Source: Micromonospora sp. NBC_01699
Lineage (GTDB): Bacteria > Actinomycetota > Actinomycetes > Mycobacteriales > Micromonosporaceae
NCBI RefSeq assembly: GCF_036250065.1
Contig: NZ_CP109199.1
Span: 6,014,001-6,078,000, forward strand
Direction of reading: 5' to 3'
Length of the DNA stretch: 64,000 nt
Each line of letters begins with the position of its first letter. The first letter of the stretch is position 1. Made by a program: the position numbers and the translations under genes. The notes beneath the pieces were generated by a model. The model searched no databases, was not told where the DNA came from, and saw only the letters and a program-made list of their open reading frames with translations. This document shows, in pieces, positions 24,390-32,669 of the stretch.

Positions 24390-25562
24390 GTGAACCCCGT
24401 ACCGCCACCGGAGAGCGCGACGCCGGTCTACTTCGACACCGCCACCGCCGCGCCACTGCACCCGGTGGCCCGCCAGGCCCTGCTCGCCGCCCTCACCGAC
24501 GGCTGGGCCGACCCGGCCAAGCTCTACACCCAGGCCCGCCGGGCACGCCAGCTACTCGACGCGGCGCGGGCCGCGACCGCCGACATCCTGCGGGTACGCC
24601 CCGACGAGCTGTCCTTCACCGCCAGCGGTACGACCGCGGCGCACGCCGCCGTGCTCGGCGGGTTGGCCGGTCGCCGCCGCGCGGGGAGCACGCTGGTGCA
24701 CTCGGCGATCGAACACTCCGCGGTGCTGCATGCCGCGCAGCGGCACGTGGCCGCCGGCGGCTCGGCGGTGTCCGTACCGGTGGACCGGCTCGGTCGGATC
24801 GACCCGGCGGCCTGGTCGGCGGCGGTGAGCGCGCCCGGTGTGGCGTACGCCGCACTGATCAGCGCCAGTCACGAGGTCGGCACGGTCCAGCCGGTGACGG
24901 CGGCGGCGCGGGCGTGCGCGGACGTCGGGGTGCCGCTCTACGTCGACGCGGCCCAGTCGCTCGGCCGGGTGCCGGTGCCGGAGGGCTGGTCGGTGCTGTC
25001 GGCCAGCGCACACAAGTGGGGCGGTCCGCCGGGGGTGGGGCTGCTGGTCGTACGCAAGGGCACCCGCTGGCTGTCGCCGTATCCGGAGGACGAGCGGGAG
25101 GCCGGGCGTACGCCGGGGGTGTTGAATCTGCCGGCGATCGTGGCGGCGGCGGCCGCGCTGCGGGCGGTGAGCGCCGACGCGGTCGCGGAGGCGGCCCGGC
25201 TCTCGACCCTGGTCGACCGGATCCGGGCGACCGTCGCCGCGACGGTCCCGGACGTCGAGGTGGTCGGCGACCCGATCGACCGACTGCCGCACCTGGTCAC
25301 CTTCTCCTGCCTGTACGTCGACGGCGAGGCGCTGCTGCACGCGCTGGACCGGCGCGGGTTCGCGGTCTCGTCCGGCTCGTCCTGCACCTCTTCGACGTTG
25401 GAACCGTCGCATGTGCTGGCAGCGATGGGAGTGTTGTCACACGGCAACGTACGAATCTCGCTGCACCGGGAGAGCACCGCCGCCGAGGTGGACCGTTTCC
25501 TGGCCGAATTGCCGACGGTCGTCGCCGACCTGCGGGCCGAGGCCGGCGTGGTGGGCCTGTGA
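24390..25562 (+). CDS. Cysteine desulfurase (NifS/IscS class V aminotransferase)
   Basis: The protein is 390 aa. Key elements are EHSAVLHAA, the cofactor Asp in VDAAQSLG, the PLP Schiff-base Lys in SASAHKWGGPPGVG (about residue 210) and the active-site Cys in SSGSSCTSSTLEPSHVL. It removes sulfur from cysteine as a persulfide. The GTGA overlap with a downstream TusA-like gene suggests that the sulfur is passed on to TusA rather than, or in addition to, Fe-S assembly. No IscU/SufU gene is nearby, though an ErpA-like gene lies 4.5 kb away. Confidence 0.92.
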   Translation: MNPVPPPESATPVYFDTATAAPLHPVARQALLAALTDGWADPAKLYTQARRARQLLDAARAATADILRVRPDELSFTASGTTAAHAAVLGGLAGRRRAGSTLVHSAIEHSAVLHAAQRHVAAGGSAVSVPVDRLGRIDPAAWSAAVSAPGVAYAALISASHEVGTVQPVTAAARACADVGVPLYVDAAQSLGRVPVPEGWSVLSASAHKWGGPPGVGLLVVRKGTRWLSPYPEDEREAGRTPGVLNLPAIVAAAAALRAVSADAVAEAARLSTLVDRIRATVAATVPDVEVVGDPIDRLPHLVTFSCLYVDGEALLHALDRRGFAVSSGSSCTSSTLEPSHVLAAMGVLSHGNVRISLHRESTAAEVDRFLAELPTVVADLRAEAGVVGL

Positions 25563-25807
25563 CCACCTCCGCCTCCTCCGATCCGGTCGAGGTGCTGGAC
25601 TGCCTCGGCCAGCGCTGCCCACTACCGGTGATCGCCGCCGCCCGCCGCCTACCCGAGCTGCCCATCGGCGCGGTCCTCCGAGTACTCGCCGACGACCCCG
25701 CCGCCGCGATCGACTTCCCCGCCTGGTGCCGCATGCGCGGCCAGGAGTTCGTCGCCGCGCTCTCCGTCGACAACTCCCCCGCCTACGACCTGCGCCGCCT
25801 CCAGTGA
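25559..25807 (+). CDS. TusA-family sulfurtransferase
   Basis: The protein is 82 aa. The family signature CLGQRCPLPV near residue 15 contains the catalytic Cys of the CPxP motif. TusA proteins accept persulfide sulfur from a cysteine desulfurase for tRNA thiolation or molybdenum cofactor synthesis. The start GTG lies inside the stop codon of the desulfurase gene, so stoichiometric co-expression is expected. The 3' end overlaps the convergent gene at 25783 by 25 bp. Confidence 0.9.
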   Translation: MTTSASSDPVEVLDCLGQRCPLPVIAAARRLPELPIGAVLRVLADDPAAAIDFPAWCRMRGQEFVAALSVDNSPAYDLRRLQ

Positions 25808-26151
25808 CCCTCGTTGCGCGGCGGCGGCACACATTCATCGGTCACGTACGCGGCTGACGGCTGGTCGATCCAGATCAGGCGCAACTGGCGGCCGGTACGC
25901 CGGAGAACCCCCATCGCGATCTCCGCGTTCGCGAAGCTTCCGGTGAGGGTTCTGTCGTCCGCACTGAGCCAGACGCGCTCCTCGAACGCGACGCCCCAGG
26001 CGTAGACCCGCCCGTCGACGCGGTCGCCGTACTCCTCGCAGACGGCGAAGCGCCGGGGTGCGTAGTCGGTGGCCAGTTCGACCATGAGCTGGTGGAACTC
26101 CTCGGGCGTGCCGAGCGGGGTGTCGACCGGTACGGGCATCACGTCGTCCAT
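25783..26151 (-). CDS. Hypothetical protein, unknown function
   Basis: The protein is 122 aa. AGGAGG lies 5 nt before the ATG at 26151, a strong start. The sequence is mixed alpha/beta with no membrane segment: an N-terminal PEEFHQLMVELATDY helix, a central strand pair (VYAWGVAFEERVWL) and a Trp/Arg-rich C-terminus. I do not recognise the family. It is divergent from the XRE/DUF5753 regulator, with a perfect 12-bp palindrome in between, so that regulator may control it. Its 3' end overlaps tusA antisense by 25 bp. Confidence 0.72.
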   Translation of the reverse strand: MDDVMPVPVDTPLGTPEEFHQLMVELATDYAPRRFAVCEEYGDRVDGRVYAWGVAFEERVWLSADDRTLTGSFANAEIAMGVLRRTGRQLRLIWIDQPSAAYVTDECVPPPRNEGHWRRRRS

Positions 26152-26177
26152 CTCAACCTCCTACGCATCACCTGTTG

Positions 26178-26189
26178 CTATACGTATAG
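26178..26189. promoter_or_regulatory. Palindromic operator/promoter site
   Basis: Perfect palindrome CTATACGTATAG, an AT-rich island in the 111-bp divergent region. It lies 27 bp upstream of the hypothetical gene start and 73 bp upstream of the XRE regulator start, positioned to act as an operator for the adjacent HTH protein. Confidence 0.5.
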
Positions 26190-26262
26190 TCGACTCCCTT
26201 GCGTAACGGAAGGGCTACCGGGATGATGCTTTGTATCGATTCCCGTTGGAGGTGCCGTACCC

Positions 26263-27111
26263 GTGACGACCCGTACCGACCCTTCCGCGCTGCGCTGGCT
26301 GATCGGCGCCGAGCTGAGCCGCTACCGACGTGACGTACCGATGTCGCTGAGCGAACTCGCCACCGCGACCGGGATCGGCAAGCCGAAGCTCGGCCACATG
26401 GAGAGCGGTCGCTACCAGCAGTTTCCCGACGACATCGCGACCGTGCTGCGGGCCTGCGGCGCCGACCAGCCGGCGATCGAACGGCTCACCTCGCTGGCCA
26501 CCCGGTCCGACGCCAAGACCTGGTGGGCACCCTGGGCAAACGTGATGCCGGACTGGTTCAAGACCTACGTCGGGCTCGAAGGGCTGGCCGAGGGTGCCTT
26601 CGTCTTCGAGTCCATGGTGATCCCCGGACTGTTGCAGACCGAGGAGTACGCCCAGGCGCTGACCATCGGCACCGGCTTCGTCCGACCCGACCACGCCGAG
26701 CGGTTCGTGTCGTTCCGCCAGACCCGCGCCCGGCGGTTGACCGAGGACGAGCCGCTGACCCTGCACGCGGTGATCGGCGAGGCGGCCCTACGCCTACGCG
26801 TCAACGGCGACGAGACCCGCCGCGCCCAGCTCGCCCACCTGGTGAAAATGTCCGAGCTGCCGAACATCACGGTCCAGATCATCCGCCCCGAGGACGGCCC
26901 GCACGCGGCCGGCGCTATCGGCAGTTTCTGCGTTTTGGAGTTCGGTCGCGTCCGGCCGATCGCCTACACCGAACTGCTCGACGGGGCGATGTACGTGCAG
27001 GATCCGGACACCGTACGGACTTATAACATGGTGGCAGACAACCTGCGCCAGGTCGCCCTCTCCCCCGCCGATTCACGCGCGATGATCCGGGAGCTGGCCG
27101 GTCTGGCCTAG
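26263..27111 (+). CDS. XRE-family regulator with DUF5753 domain
   Basis: The protein is 282 aa. A helix-turn-helix of the Cro/CI type occupies about residues 10-70 (MSLSELATATGIGKPKLGHMESG). The rest is the DUF5753 effector domain, with the diagnostic ESMVIPGLLQTEEYAQAL and later IRPEDGPHAAGAIGSFCVLEF. These are common in Streptomyces and Micromonospora, usually paired with DUF397 proteins as here (17 bp downstream) and linked to development or antibiotic regulation in some cases. GTG start with GGAGG 9 nt upstream. Confidence 0.93.
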   Translation: MTTRTDPSALRWLIGAELSRYRRDVPMSLSELATATGIGKPKLGHMESGRYQQFPDDIATVLRACGADQPAIERLTSLATRSDAKTWWAPWANVMPDWFKTYVGLEGLAEGAFVFESMVIPGLLQTEEYAQALTIGTGFVRPDHAERFVSFRQTRARRLTEDEPLTLHAVIGEAALRLRVNGDETRRAQLAHLVKMSELPNITVQIIRPEDGPHAAGAIGSFCVLEFGRVRPIAYTELLDGAMYVQDPDTVRTYNMVADNLRQVALSPADSRAMIRELAGLA

Positions 27112-27128
27112 CCGCCCCGGAGGCCCCC

Positions 27129-27317
27129 GTGTCCACCCCCGACCTGAGCCGCGCCCGCTGGGTCAAGAGCAGCCGCAGCACCAACAACGGAGCGTGCGTC
27201 GAGTGCGCGTTCCAACCCACCACGATTGCCGTACGCGACAGCAAGGACCCGTCCGGGCCCGTGCTGGTCTTCGACCGCTCCGCCTGGTCAGCGTTTCTCT
27301 TTCACGCTGGACGATGA
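27129..27317 (+). CDS. DUF397 small protein
   Basis: The protein is 62 aa with the DUF397 signature ARWVKSSRSTNNGACVECAF near the N-terminus, then IAVRDSKDPSGPVLVFDRSAW. DUF397 proteins (including those in WhiJ/BldB-type systems) are encoded with XRE/DUF5753 regulators and probably modulate them. GGAGG precedes the GTG. The gene directly follows its partner regulator and should be in the same mRNA. Confidence 0.93.
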   Translation: MSTPDLSRARWVKSSRSTNNGACVECAFQPTTIAVRDSKDPSGPVLVFDRSAWSAFLFHAGR

Positions 27318-27383
27318 GTTTGAGGGTCGGCGGGGGTTGTACGTCCTGACGGATGTCATCAAGCCGGAGGGATTGGCCTACCC

Positions 27384-28226
27384 ATGTCGACCAACGAAGA
27401 GCAGATTCGGGCGCTGATCGGGCGCTGGGCCGAGGCGGTGCACGGCGGGGACCTGGACGGGGTGCTCGCCGACCACGCCAAAGATGTGGTGATGTTCGAC
27501 GTTCCGCCGCCGTACGAGGGGGTGCGCGGGCTCGACGCCTACCGGGAGACGTGGCCGCCCTTCTTCGAGTGGCAGCGCACGGGCGCCTCGTTCGAGATCG
27601 AGTCGCTGGAGGTGACCGCCGGCGACGACGTCGCGTTCGCGTACGCCCTGGCGCGCTGCGGGACCGAGCAGGATCTCGCCGCCAACCCGGCCAGTCGCCT
27701 GCGACTGACCTTCGGCCTGCGCAGGGAGAACGGCTGCTGGCTGATCGCCCACGAACACCACTCGTTCCCGCTGGCCGACCCGGAAGACAACAATCCCGAC
27801 GCCGAGCGGGAGGTGCGGGAGCTGCACGAGCGGTGGTTCGCCGACACCGCCGCGAACGACCTGGACAGCATGATGGCCGTCATCGCCGACGACGTCGTCT
27901 CGTACGAGCACGAGGAGCCGCTGCGCTACGTCGGCGTCGACGCCGTACGCGAACTCTGTCAGCGCAACCTCGACGCCGCTCCCGGTGAGACGGCCGTGAG
28001 CTGGACGGTGCCCGACCTGAAGATCCTGGTACGCGGTGACCTGGCCGTCGCCTGGGGCCTCAACCACGTACGCATCGAGCCGCCCGACGCCCCGGCCATC
28101 GACAGTTGGTCCCGTGGCACCCGGGTCTTCGAACGCCGCAACGGCACCTGGCTGCTAACCCACCAACACCTGTCCGTCCCCTACTCCCCCACCACCGGCG
28201 CGGCCCGAACCGACCTCCAGCCCTGA
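27384..28226 (+). CDS. Tandem SnoaL/NTF2-like protein
   Basis: The protein is 280 aa and made of two similar halves: about 1-135 (EEQIRALIGRWAEAVHGGDLDGV ... HEHHSFPLA) and about 136-270 (EVRELHERWFADTAANDLDSMMAVIADDVV ... THQHLSVPY). Each half reads as a SnoaL/DUF4440-type NTF2-like cone domain with a buried pocket, used by ketosteroid isomerase-like enzymes and ligand-binding proteins. A fused pair is less usual than single-domain members. No catalytic function can be named. It lies 66 bp after the DUF397 gene and could share its transcript. Confidence 0.82.
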   Translation: MSTNEEQIRALIGRWAEAVHGGDLDGVLADHAKDVVMFDVPPPYEGVRGLDAYRETWPPFFEWQRTGASFEIESLEVTAGDDVAFAYALARCGTEQDLAANPASRLRLTFGLRRENGCWLIAHEHHSFPLADPEDNNPDAEREVRELHERWFADTAANDLDSMMAVIADDVVSYEHEEPLRYVGVDAVRELCQRNLDAAPGETAVSWTVPDLKILVRGDLAVAWGLNHVRIEPPDAPAIDSWSRGTRVFERRNGTWLLTHQHLSVPYSPTTGAARTDLQP

Positions 28227-28243
28227 CCCGAGCCGTCAAGAGC

Positions 28244-28306
28244 CGTTGATCATGAAGTTAGCGACGGATTTTCCGAGTTCAGGCGTCGCTAACTTCATGA
28301 TCAACG
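28244..28306. repeat. Intergenic palindrome, GTTGATCATGAAGTTA family (site 3)
   Basis: Arms 28244-28266 and 28284-28306 pair perfectly over 23 bp around a 17-nt loop. This is the same sequence family and geometry as 15293-15355. It lies between converging genes, 17 bp after the NTF2-like gene, and could terminate both here. Confidence 0.95.
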
Positions 28307-28339
28307 AAGGCAGGCGACCGGTGGGAGGCCGACCGGGGG

Positions 28340-28837
28340 TTACTGGAGGTAGGTGAGGATGGCGGGGAGGGGGTCGCCGGGGATGGAGGTGTCGACGACC
28401 AGGCGGGGGCCGATGTAGGGCTCGTACTCGGCGCGGCGGACCAGGGTCTGTTCCCAGGTGGGGACCAGGGGGGCGGCAACCCGCTCTTCCACCCGGCGGC
28501 GGTGTTCGGCCTCGTCGGCGCACCAGACCTCGATCACCCGCAGCGGCACCCCGGCCCGCTCGGCCAGATCGTGCCAGAGGCCACGGGCCGAGGCGACCGG
28601 GTTGACCGCGTCGACGATCACCGGCAGGCCGAGGCCGAGCTGCACCTCGGCCAGCGCGGCGACGCTGCCGTACGAGATCAGGCCGGCCTGGTCGTTGAAG
28701 ACGCCGTGCTCGGCGAGCACTCGTTCGATCGGGTCGACCGGCAGCACCGGGGCGTTCAGGGCCGCCCCGAGCCGGGCCGCCAGGGTGCTCTTACCCACCC
28801 CGGGCAGCCCGGCGAACGCGACGAGGTGTCCGCTCAC
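28340..28837 (-). CDS. AAA/P-loop kinase
   Basis: The protein is 165 aa. A Walker A motif GLPGVGKST (about residues 10-18) is followed by VIVDAVNP as a Walker B/DxxN-like strand and an Arg-rich lid (RRRVEERV). This fits small zeta-toxin/shikimate-kinase-like P-loop phosphotransferases in the AAA_33 family; the substrate is unknown. The GTG at 28837 overlaps the stop codon of the PfkB kinase gene by 4 bp. It ends 33 bp from the palindrome at 28244. Confidence 0.8.
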   Translation of the reverse strand: MSGHLVAFAGLPGVGKSTLAARLGAALNAPVLPVDPIERVLAEHGVFNDQAGLISYGSVAALAEVQLGLGLPVIVDAVNPVASARGLWHDLAERAGVPLRVIEVWCADEAEHRRRVEERVAAPLVPTWEQTLVRRAEYEPYIGPRLVVDTSIPGDPLPAILTYLQ

Positions 28838-29811
28838 GCGTTCAGGTACGGCCGGATGTCCTCGGCGGCCTCGCCCCCGTACGACTCGGCCATCCGCTTG
28901 ATGAACAGGTCGCTGCGGACCTCGTACTCCTGCGGGCCGACGGTTTCCAGCACATGGGTGGCGATCAGCGAGCCGACCTGGGCGGCCCGTTCCAGGCCCA
29001 GTCCCCAGGAGATCGCGGCGAGGAAACCGGCCCGGAAGCCGTCGCCGACGCCGGTCGGGTCGGTCGCCTCGATCTCGCGGGCGATCGGGACCCGGAACGT
29101 CGCGAAGTCGCGGCCGGCGATCTCCACCCCGTCCTTGCCGAGCGTGGTGACCCTGACCTTGACCCGCTCCAGGAGCTGGGCGTCGGTCAGCCCGGCCTTG
29201 CTCTGCAACAGCGACTTCTCGTACTCGTTGGTCATCAGGTATTCGGCGCCGTCGATCAGGGCGTTGACGTCGCTGCCCTCCATCCGGGCGAGCTGCTGCG
29301 ACGGGTCGGCGGCGAAGGCGTAACCGCGCTCCCGGCACTCGGCGGAGTGGCGGAGCATCGCGGCCGGGTCGTTCGCGCTGACCAGGACCAGGTCGAGGCC
29401 GCCGACCCGGTCGGCGACCGGGGCCAGCTCGATGTTGCGGGCCTCGCTCATCGCCCCGGCGTAGAAGGAGGCGATCTGGCACATGTCGAGGTCGGTGGTG
29501 CAGACGAAGCGGGCGGTGTGTGCAACCTCGCTTACGTGCACCGAGTCGCAGTCGACGCCGTGGCGCTCCAACCAGGACCGGTAGTCGGCGAAGTCGGCAC
29601 CGACGGCGCCGAGCAGGATCGGCCGCAGTCCGAGCTGCGCCATCCCGAAGGCGATGTTGGCCGCCACCCCACCACGGCGGAGCACGAGGTCGTCGACGAG
29701 GAAGGAGAGGGACACCTTGTCGAGCTGGTCGGCGAGGAGCTGGTCGGCGAACCTGCCCGGGAAGTGCATCAGGTGGTCAGTGGCGATCGAGCCAGTAACG
29801 GCGATCTTCAT
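28834..29811 (-). CDS. PfkB-family kinase, adenosine-kinase-like
   Basis: The protein is 325 aa. It opens MKIAVTGSIATDHLM, has the first ribokinase signature in LRRGGVAANIAFGMAQLG, and the second, DPTGVGDGFRAGF (about 258-270), with the catalytic Asp in GVGD. The neighbourhood (ErpA-like, glycerate kinase, DUF3043, ctaC) matches that of AdoK (Rv2202c) in M. tuberculosis, an adenosine kinase of ribokinase type, so adenosine is the most likely substrate. Sugar substrates remain possible. It is translationally coupled to the downstream P-loop kinase. Confidence 0.85.
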   Translation of the reverse strand: MKIAVTGSIATDHLMHFPGRFADQLLADQLDKVSLSFLVDDLVLRRGGVAANIAFGMAQLGLRPILLGAVGADFADYRSWLERHGVDCDSVHVSEVAHTARFVCTTDLDMCQIASFYAGAMSEARNIELAPVADRVGGLDLVLVSANDPAAMLRHSAECRERGYAFAADPSQQLARMEGSDVNALIDGAEYLMTNEYEKSLLQSKAGLTDAQLLERVKVRVTTLGKDGVEIAGRDFATFRVPIAREIEATDPTGVGDGFRAGFLAAISWGLGLERAAQVGSLIATHVLETVGPQEYEVRSDLFIKRMAESYGGEAAEDIRPYLNA

Positions 29812-29945
29812 GTCGGCCCTCGGGTCGGTGTCGGTTGTACAGCCGAGTAAGCCTACCGGCCCGGCCACCGTGTCGTCGCCGGTCCGTCGGTCAGCGTCCA
29901 CCGCCGGGCCACGAAGCGCAAGGACGAAGAAATCCCCGGTACGGC

Positions 29946-29965
29946 AAAAAAGCGGGACCTCCCGC
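29946..29965 (-). terminator. Intrinsic terminator of the ErpA-like gene
   Basis: On the minus strand a GCGGG/CCCGC stem with a 4-nt loop is followed by six T. It is one of the few sites here with a real T-tract, lying 116 nt beyond the ErpA-like gene stop. Confidence 0.72.
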
Positions 29966-30081
29966 CAACTCCCCTGTCCAGCCGACGGGTCAGTACGTCG
30001 GGCAGGCAGCGGAGGTGGCACGGAGGCCCCGCCGGTGGTTCTGGTGGGACACGCCGGGGGCGCGTCGCCGAGCGGTCGGCT

Positions 30082-30459
30082 CTAGTGGAACGAGTCGCCG
30101 CAGGCGCAGGAGTTCTGCGCGTTCGGGTTGTCGATGGTGAAGCCCTGGGCGTCGATCCGGTCGGCGAAGTCGATGGTCGCGCCGGTGAGGTACGGAACGC
30201 TCATCCGGTCGACGACAACCTCTACGCCGCCGAAGTCGTTGACGACGTCGCCGTCGAGCGAACGCTCGTCGAAGAAGAGCTGGTACCGCAGGCCGGAGCA
30301 GCCACCCGGCTGGACGGCGACCCGCAGCCGCAGGTCGTCGCGGCCTTCCTGCTCGATCAGGGCCTTGACCTTCTGCGCCGCGATGTCGGTGAGGGCAATG
30401 CTGCTTGGGGCCTTTGCCTCGGTCGACTCAGTCGACTCGGTCTGCACTGGCGTGGTCAC
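30082..30459 (-). CDS. A-type Fe-S carrier, ErpA/IscA/HesB-like
   Basis: The protein is 125 aa. The three cluster-binding Cys are present: one in QPGGCSGLRYQLFF (about residue 54) and CAC in NSCACGDSF at the C-terminus. A 20-residue Thr/Ser/Glu-rich N-terminal extension precedes the fold. A-type carriers pass Fe-S clusters to target apoproteins; the nearby nadA and Rieske genes encode such targets. GTG at 30459 has GGGGAG upstream. Confidence 0.92.
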   Translation of the reverse strand: MTTPVQTESTESTEAKAPSSIALTDIAAQKVKALIEQEGRDDLRLRVAVQPGGCSGLRYQLFFDERSLDGDVVNDFGGVEVVVDRMSVPYLTGATIDFADRIDAQGFTIDNPNAQNSCACGDSFH

Positions 30460-30571
30460 GTGAAAGTCTCCCCTGCGACGGTGTCTTTGGGTCCGTACTG
30501 GCCAACGCTAGCCCTCTGACCGGCCATTCCCAATGTGGTTCGGATCTAATTGTAGGTCGATGAGGTGCGGG

Positions 30572-30967
30572 TCACCCGGCTGCCGGCGCGCTCGCCGGTC
30601 CGAGGCTCGCTTCCAGGACCGCCCGCTGGGTGGGCCGGGCCTCTTCCTGCCGCTGCCGACCCGTGTCGGTGAGCGTGACGAACACGCCGCGACGGTCCTG
30701 CTCGCAGAGCGCCCGACAGACCAACCCGTCGCGTTCCAGCCGGGCAACCGCCCGGCTCAGCGCGCTCTGACTCAGGTGTACCAGTTCGGCCAGCTCCTGC
30801 ATGCGAAGTTTGGCCGCCTCTGCACTGGCGAGTCGGTCGATGACCTCGAATTCGCTCATTCCGAGGCCGTGCCGATCGTGCAGCTCGCGTTCGAGCGCGC
30901 ACGAAGCCGCGGCGTACCTGCTGGCGAGGTGACGCCATTCGGTTACCAGCCGGTCGTCTTCGGACAC
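30572..30967 (-). CDS. MarR-family transcriptional regulator
   Basis: The protein is 131 aa with the MarR winged helix: MSEFEVIDRLASAEAAKLRM, AELVHLSQSALSRAVARLER as the recognition helix region, and DRRGVFVTLTDTGR as the wing. MarR proteins repress divergent genes and release DNA on binding small phenolic or drug-like ligands. It is divergent from an MFS exporter with a palindrome at 30991-31018 between them. A -10 sits 6 nt before the GTG, so its mRNA is probably leaderless and autoregulated. Confidence 0.92.
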   Translation of the reverse strand: MSEDDRLVTEWRHLASRYAAASCALERELHDRHGLGMSEFEVIDRLASAEAAKLRMQELAELVHLSQSALSRAVARLERDGLVCRALCEQDRRGVFVTLTDTGRQRQEEARPTQRAVLEASLGPASAPAAG

Positions 30968-30973
30968 GCCGCG

Positions 30974-30979
30974 ATCCTA
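30974..30979 (-). promoter_or_regulatory. -10 of leaderless marR-type gene
   Basis: TAGGAT on the minus strand ends 6 nt before the GTG at 30967. The operator-like palindrome overlaps where its -35 should be. Confidence 0.6.
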
Positions 30980-30990
30980 CCAGATGCTCA

Positions 30991-31018
30991 AGCAAAATGT
31001 GTTCATGCACTTATTGCT
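30991..31018. promoter_or_regulatory. MarR-type operator palindrome
   Basis: An imperfect 28-bp palindrome, AGCAA-x-A-x-GTG at the left mirrored by CAC-x-T-x-TTGCT at the right. It lies in the AT-rich divergent region and would block both the marR promoter and a TTCATG/TTAGAT promoter for the exporter. Confidence 0.7.
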
Positions 31019-31054
31019 TGTGCATTAGATGCAGGCGCAAGTAAGTTCCCTGAC

Positions 31055-32605
31055 ATGGCGCTTTCCACAACTCCGACCAAATCCGACAGCGAGCCACCAT
31101 CCGGGCACACTGCCCCGGAGCCCACCACCGCCGGCGGGCCGCACATGACCGCCCGCCTGTACGGCACCCTGCTCGTACTCTGTGGCGCGCTGTTCCTCGA
31201 CGGTCTCGACATCTCGATGGTCGGCGTGGCACTGCCCTCGATCCAGAGCGACCTCGGCCTGTCCAACTCGGCCCTCCAGTGGATCGTCAGCGGATACGTG
31301 CTCGGCTACGGCGGCCTGCTGCTGCTCGGTGGCCGGGCCGCCGACCTGCTCGGCCGGCGCCGGGTCTTCCTCTGGGCGATCGGCGTGTTCGCCGTCGCGT
31401 CCCTGCTCGGCGGCCTGGTCGACGACCCGAACCTGCTGATCGGCACCCGCTTCGTCAAGGGCGTCGCCGCCGCGTTCACCGCGCCGGCCGGCCTGTCGAT
31501 CATCACCACCACGTTCCACGAGGGCCCGGCCCGCAACAGGGCGCTGAGCTTCTACACCGCCTGCGGGGCCAGCGGCTTCTCCATGGGTCTCATCCTCGGC
31601 GGGCTGCTGACCGAGGCCGGCTGGCGCCTGACCTTCCTGCTGCCGGCACCGATCGCCCTGGTCATCCTGATCGCCGGCATCCGGCTCATCCCGCGTCACC
31701 GCACCGAGCGTCCGACCGGTGCCGGCTACGACCTCGGCGGCGCGGCCACCTCCACCGCGGCGCTACTGCTCCTGGTGTACGCCGTGGTCGAAGCGCCGAA
31801 CGCCGGCTGGCTTTCGGCCCGTACGCTCGGGTCCTTCGCCCTGGTGGCGGCGCTGGTCGTGGCGTTCGTGGCGATCGAACGCCGGGTCGCCCACCCGCTG
31901 GTACGCCTGGGCATCCTGCGTAACCGGACCCTGGTCCGGGCCAACCTGGGCGCGCTCGCGGTGACCGGTTCCTACATCGGGTTCCAGTTCATCGGCACGC
32001 TGTACGTGCAGGTGGTGCTCGGCTGGTCGCCGCTGTCGATGGCGCTGGCGTTCCTGCCGGCCGGGCTCATCGTCGCCTTCGGCGGGCCACGGGTCGGCGG
32101 GCTGGTCAACCGGTTCGGCACCGCCCCGGTGGTGGCCGGCGGCTTCGTCGCCTTCCTGGCCGCGTACCTGTTGTTCCTGCGGATCGACGGGCAGGCACAC
32201 TACGTCGGGGTGATCCTGCCCACGATGCTGCTGCTCGGCGCCGGGTTCGCACTGGCCTTCCCGACCCTGAACATCCAGGGCACCTCCGGGGTGGCCGACG
32301 AGGAGCAGGGGCTCGCCTCCGGGCTGGTCCAGACCTCGTTCCAGATCGGCGGGGCGATCGCCCTGGCCGGGGTCACCGCGATCCTGGCCAGCGACGCTCC
32401 GGCACCCGGACACGTACCGGACTCGTTCTACCCGGCGATCGGGCTGGTCAGCGGGATCGCCGTGTTCGGGCTGCTGGTCGCCGTGGTCGGCGTACTCGAC
32501 CGGCGCGGCCGCCACCGTGGTACGCCGGCCGACCGCAGTGGGCTGGACCACGTGCCGGCGGACTACAGCCGTACCGAACTGGAGCGGATCGGCCGGGCCG
32601 CCTGA
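31055..32605 (+). CDS. MFS drug exporter, DHA2 (EmrB/QacA) type
   Basis: The protein is 516 aa from ATG 31055; an internal ATG at 31145 would drop a 30-residue Ser/Thr/Pro-rich leader. It has about 14 membrane segments, MFS motif A as GGRAADLLGRRR, and the family motif LDGLDISMVGVALPSIQ in the first helix, where acidic residues drive proton-coupled export. A short charged tail follows. The divergent MarR gene and operator indicate inducible expression; substrates would be hydrophobic compounds. Confidence 0.92.
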   Translation: MALSTTPTKSDSEPPSGHTAPEPTTAGGPHMTARLYGTLLVLCGALFLDGLDISMVGVALPSIQSDLGLSNSALQWIVSGYVLGYGGLLLLGGRAADLLGRRRVFLWAIGVFAVASLLGGLVDDPNLLIGTRFVKGVAAAFTAPAGLSIITTTFHEGPARNRALSFYTACGASGFSMGLILGGLLTEAGWRLTFLLPAPIALVILIAGIRLIPRHRTERPTGAGYDLGGAATSTAALLLLVYAVVEAPNAGWLSARTLGSFALVAALVVAFVAIERRVAHPLVRLGILRNRTLVRANLGALAVTGSYIGFQFIGTLYVQVVLGWSPLSMALAFLPAGLIVAFGGPRVGGLVNRFGTAPVVAGGFVAFLAAYLLFLRIDGQAHYVGVILPTMLLLGAGFALAFPTLNIQGTSGVADEEQGLASGLVQTSFQIGGAIALAGVTAILASDAPAPGHVPDSFYPAIGLVSGIAVFGLLVAVVGVLDRRGRHRGTPADRSGLDHVPADYSRTELERIGRAA

Positions 32606-32612
32606 GGTGTGC

Positions 32613-32643
32613 AGGAAGGGCCCCGGTGACCGGGGCCCTTCCT
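32613..32643. terminator. Strong bidirectional terminator
   Basis: Perfect 14-bp stem (32613-32626 with 32630-32643) and 3-nt loop, 7 nt after the MFS stop. It is also 26 nt past the glycerate kinase stop, so it can serve both converging genes. Confidence 0.85.
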
Positions 32644-32669
32644 TACTTACTACGTGACTTACTACGTGG

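Noticed and set aside
30533-31054. N-terminal extension of the MFS exporter
   Set aside because: It runs antisense through the marR-type gene and has no membrane-protein character; the ATG at 31055 starts the family.
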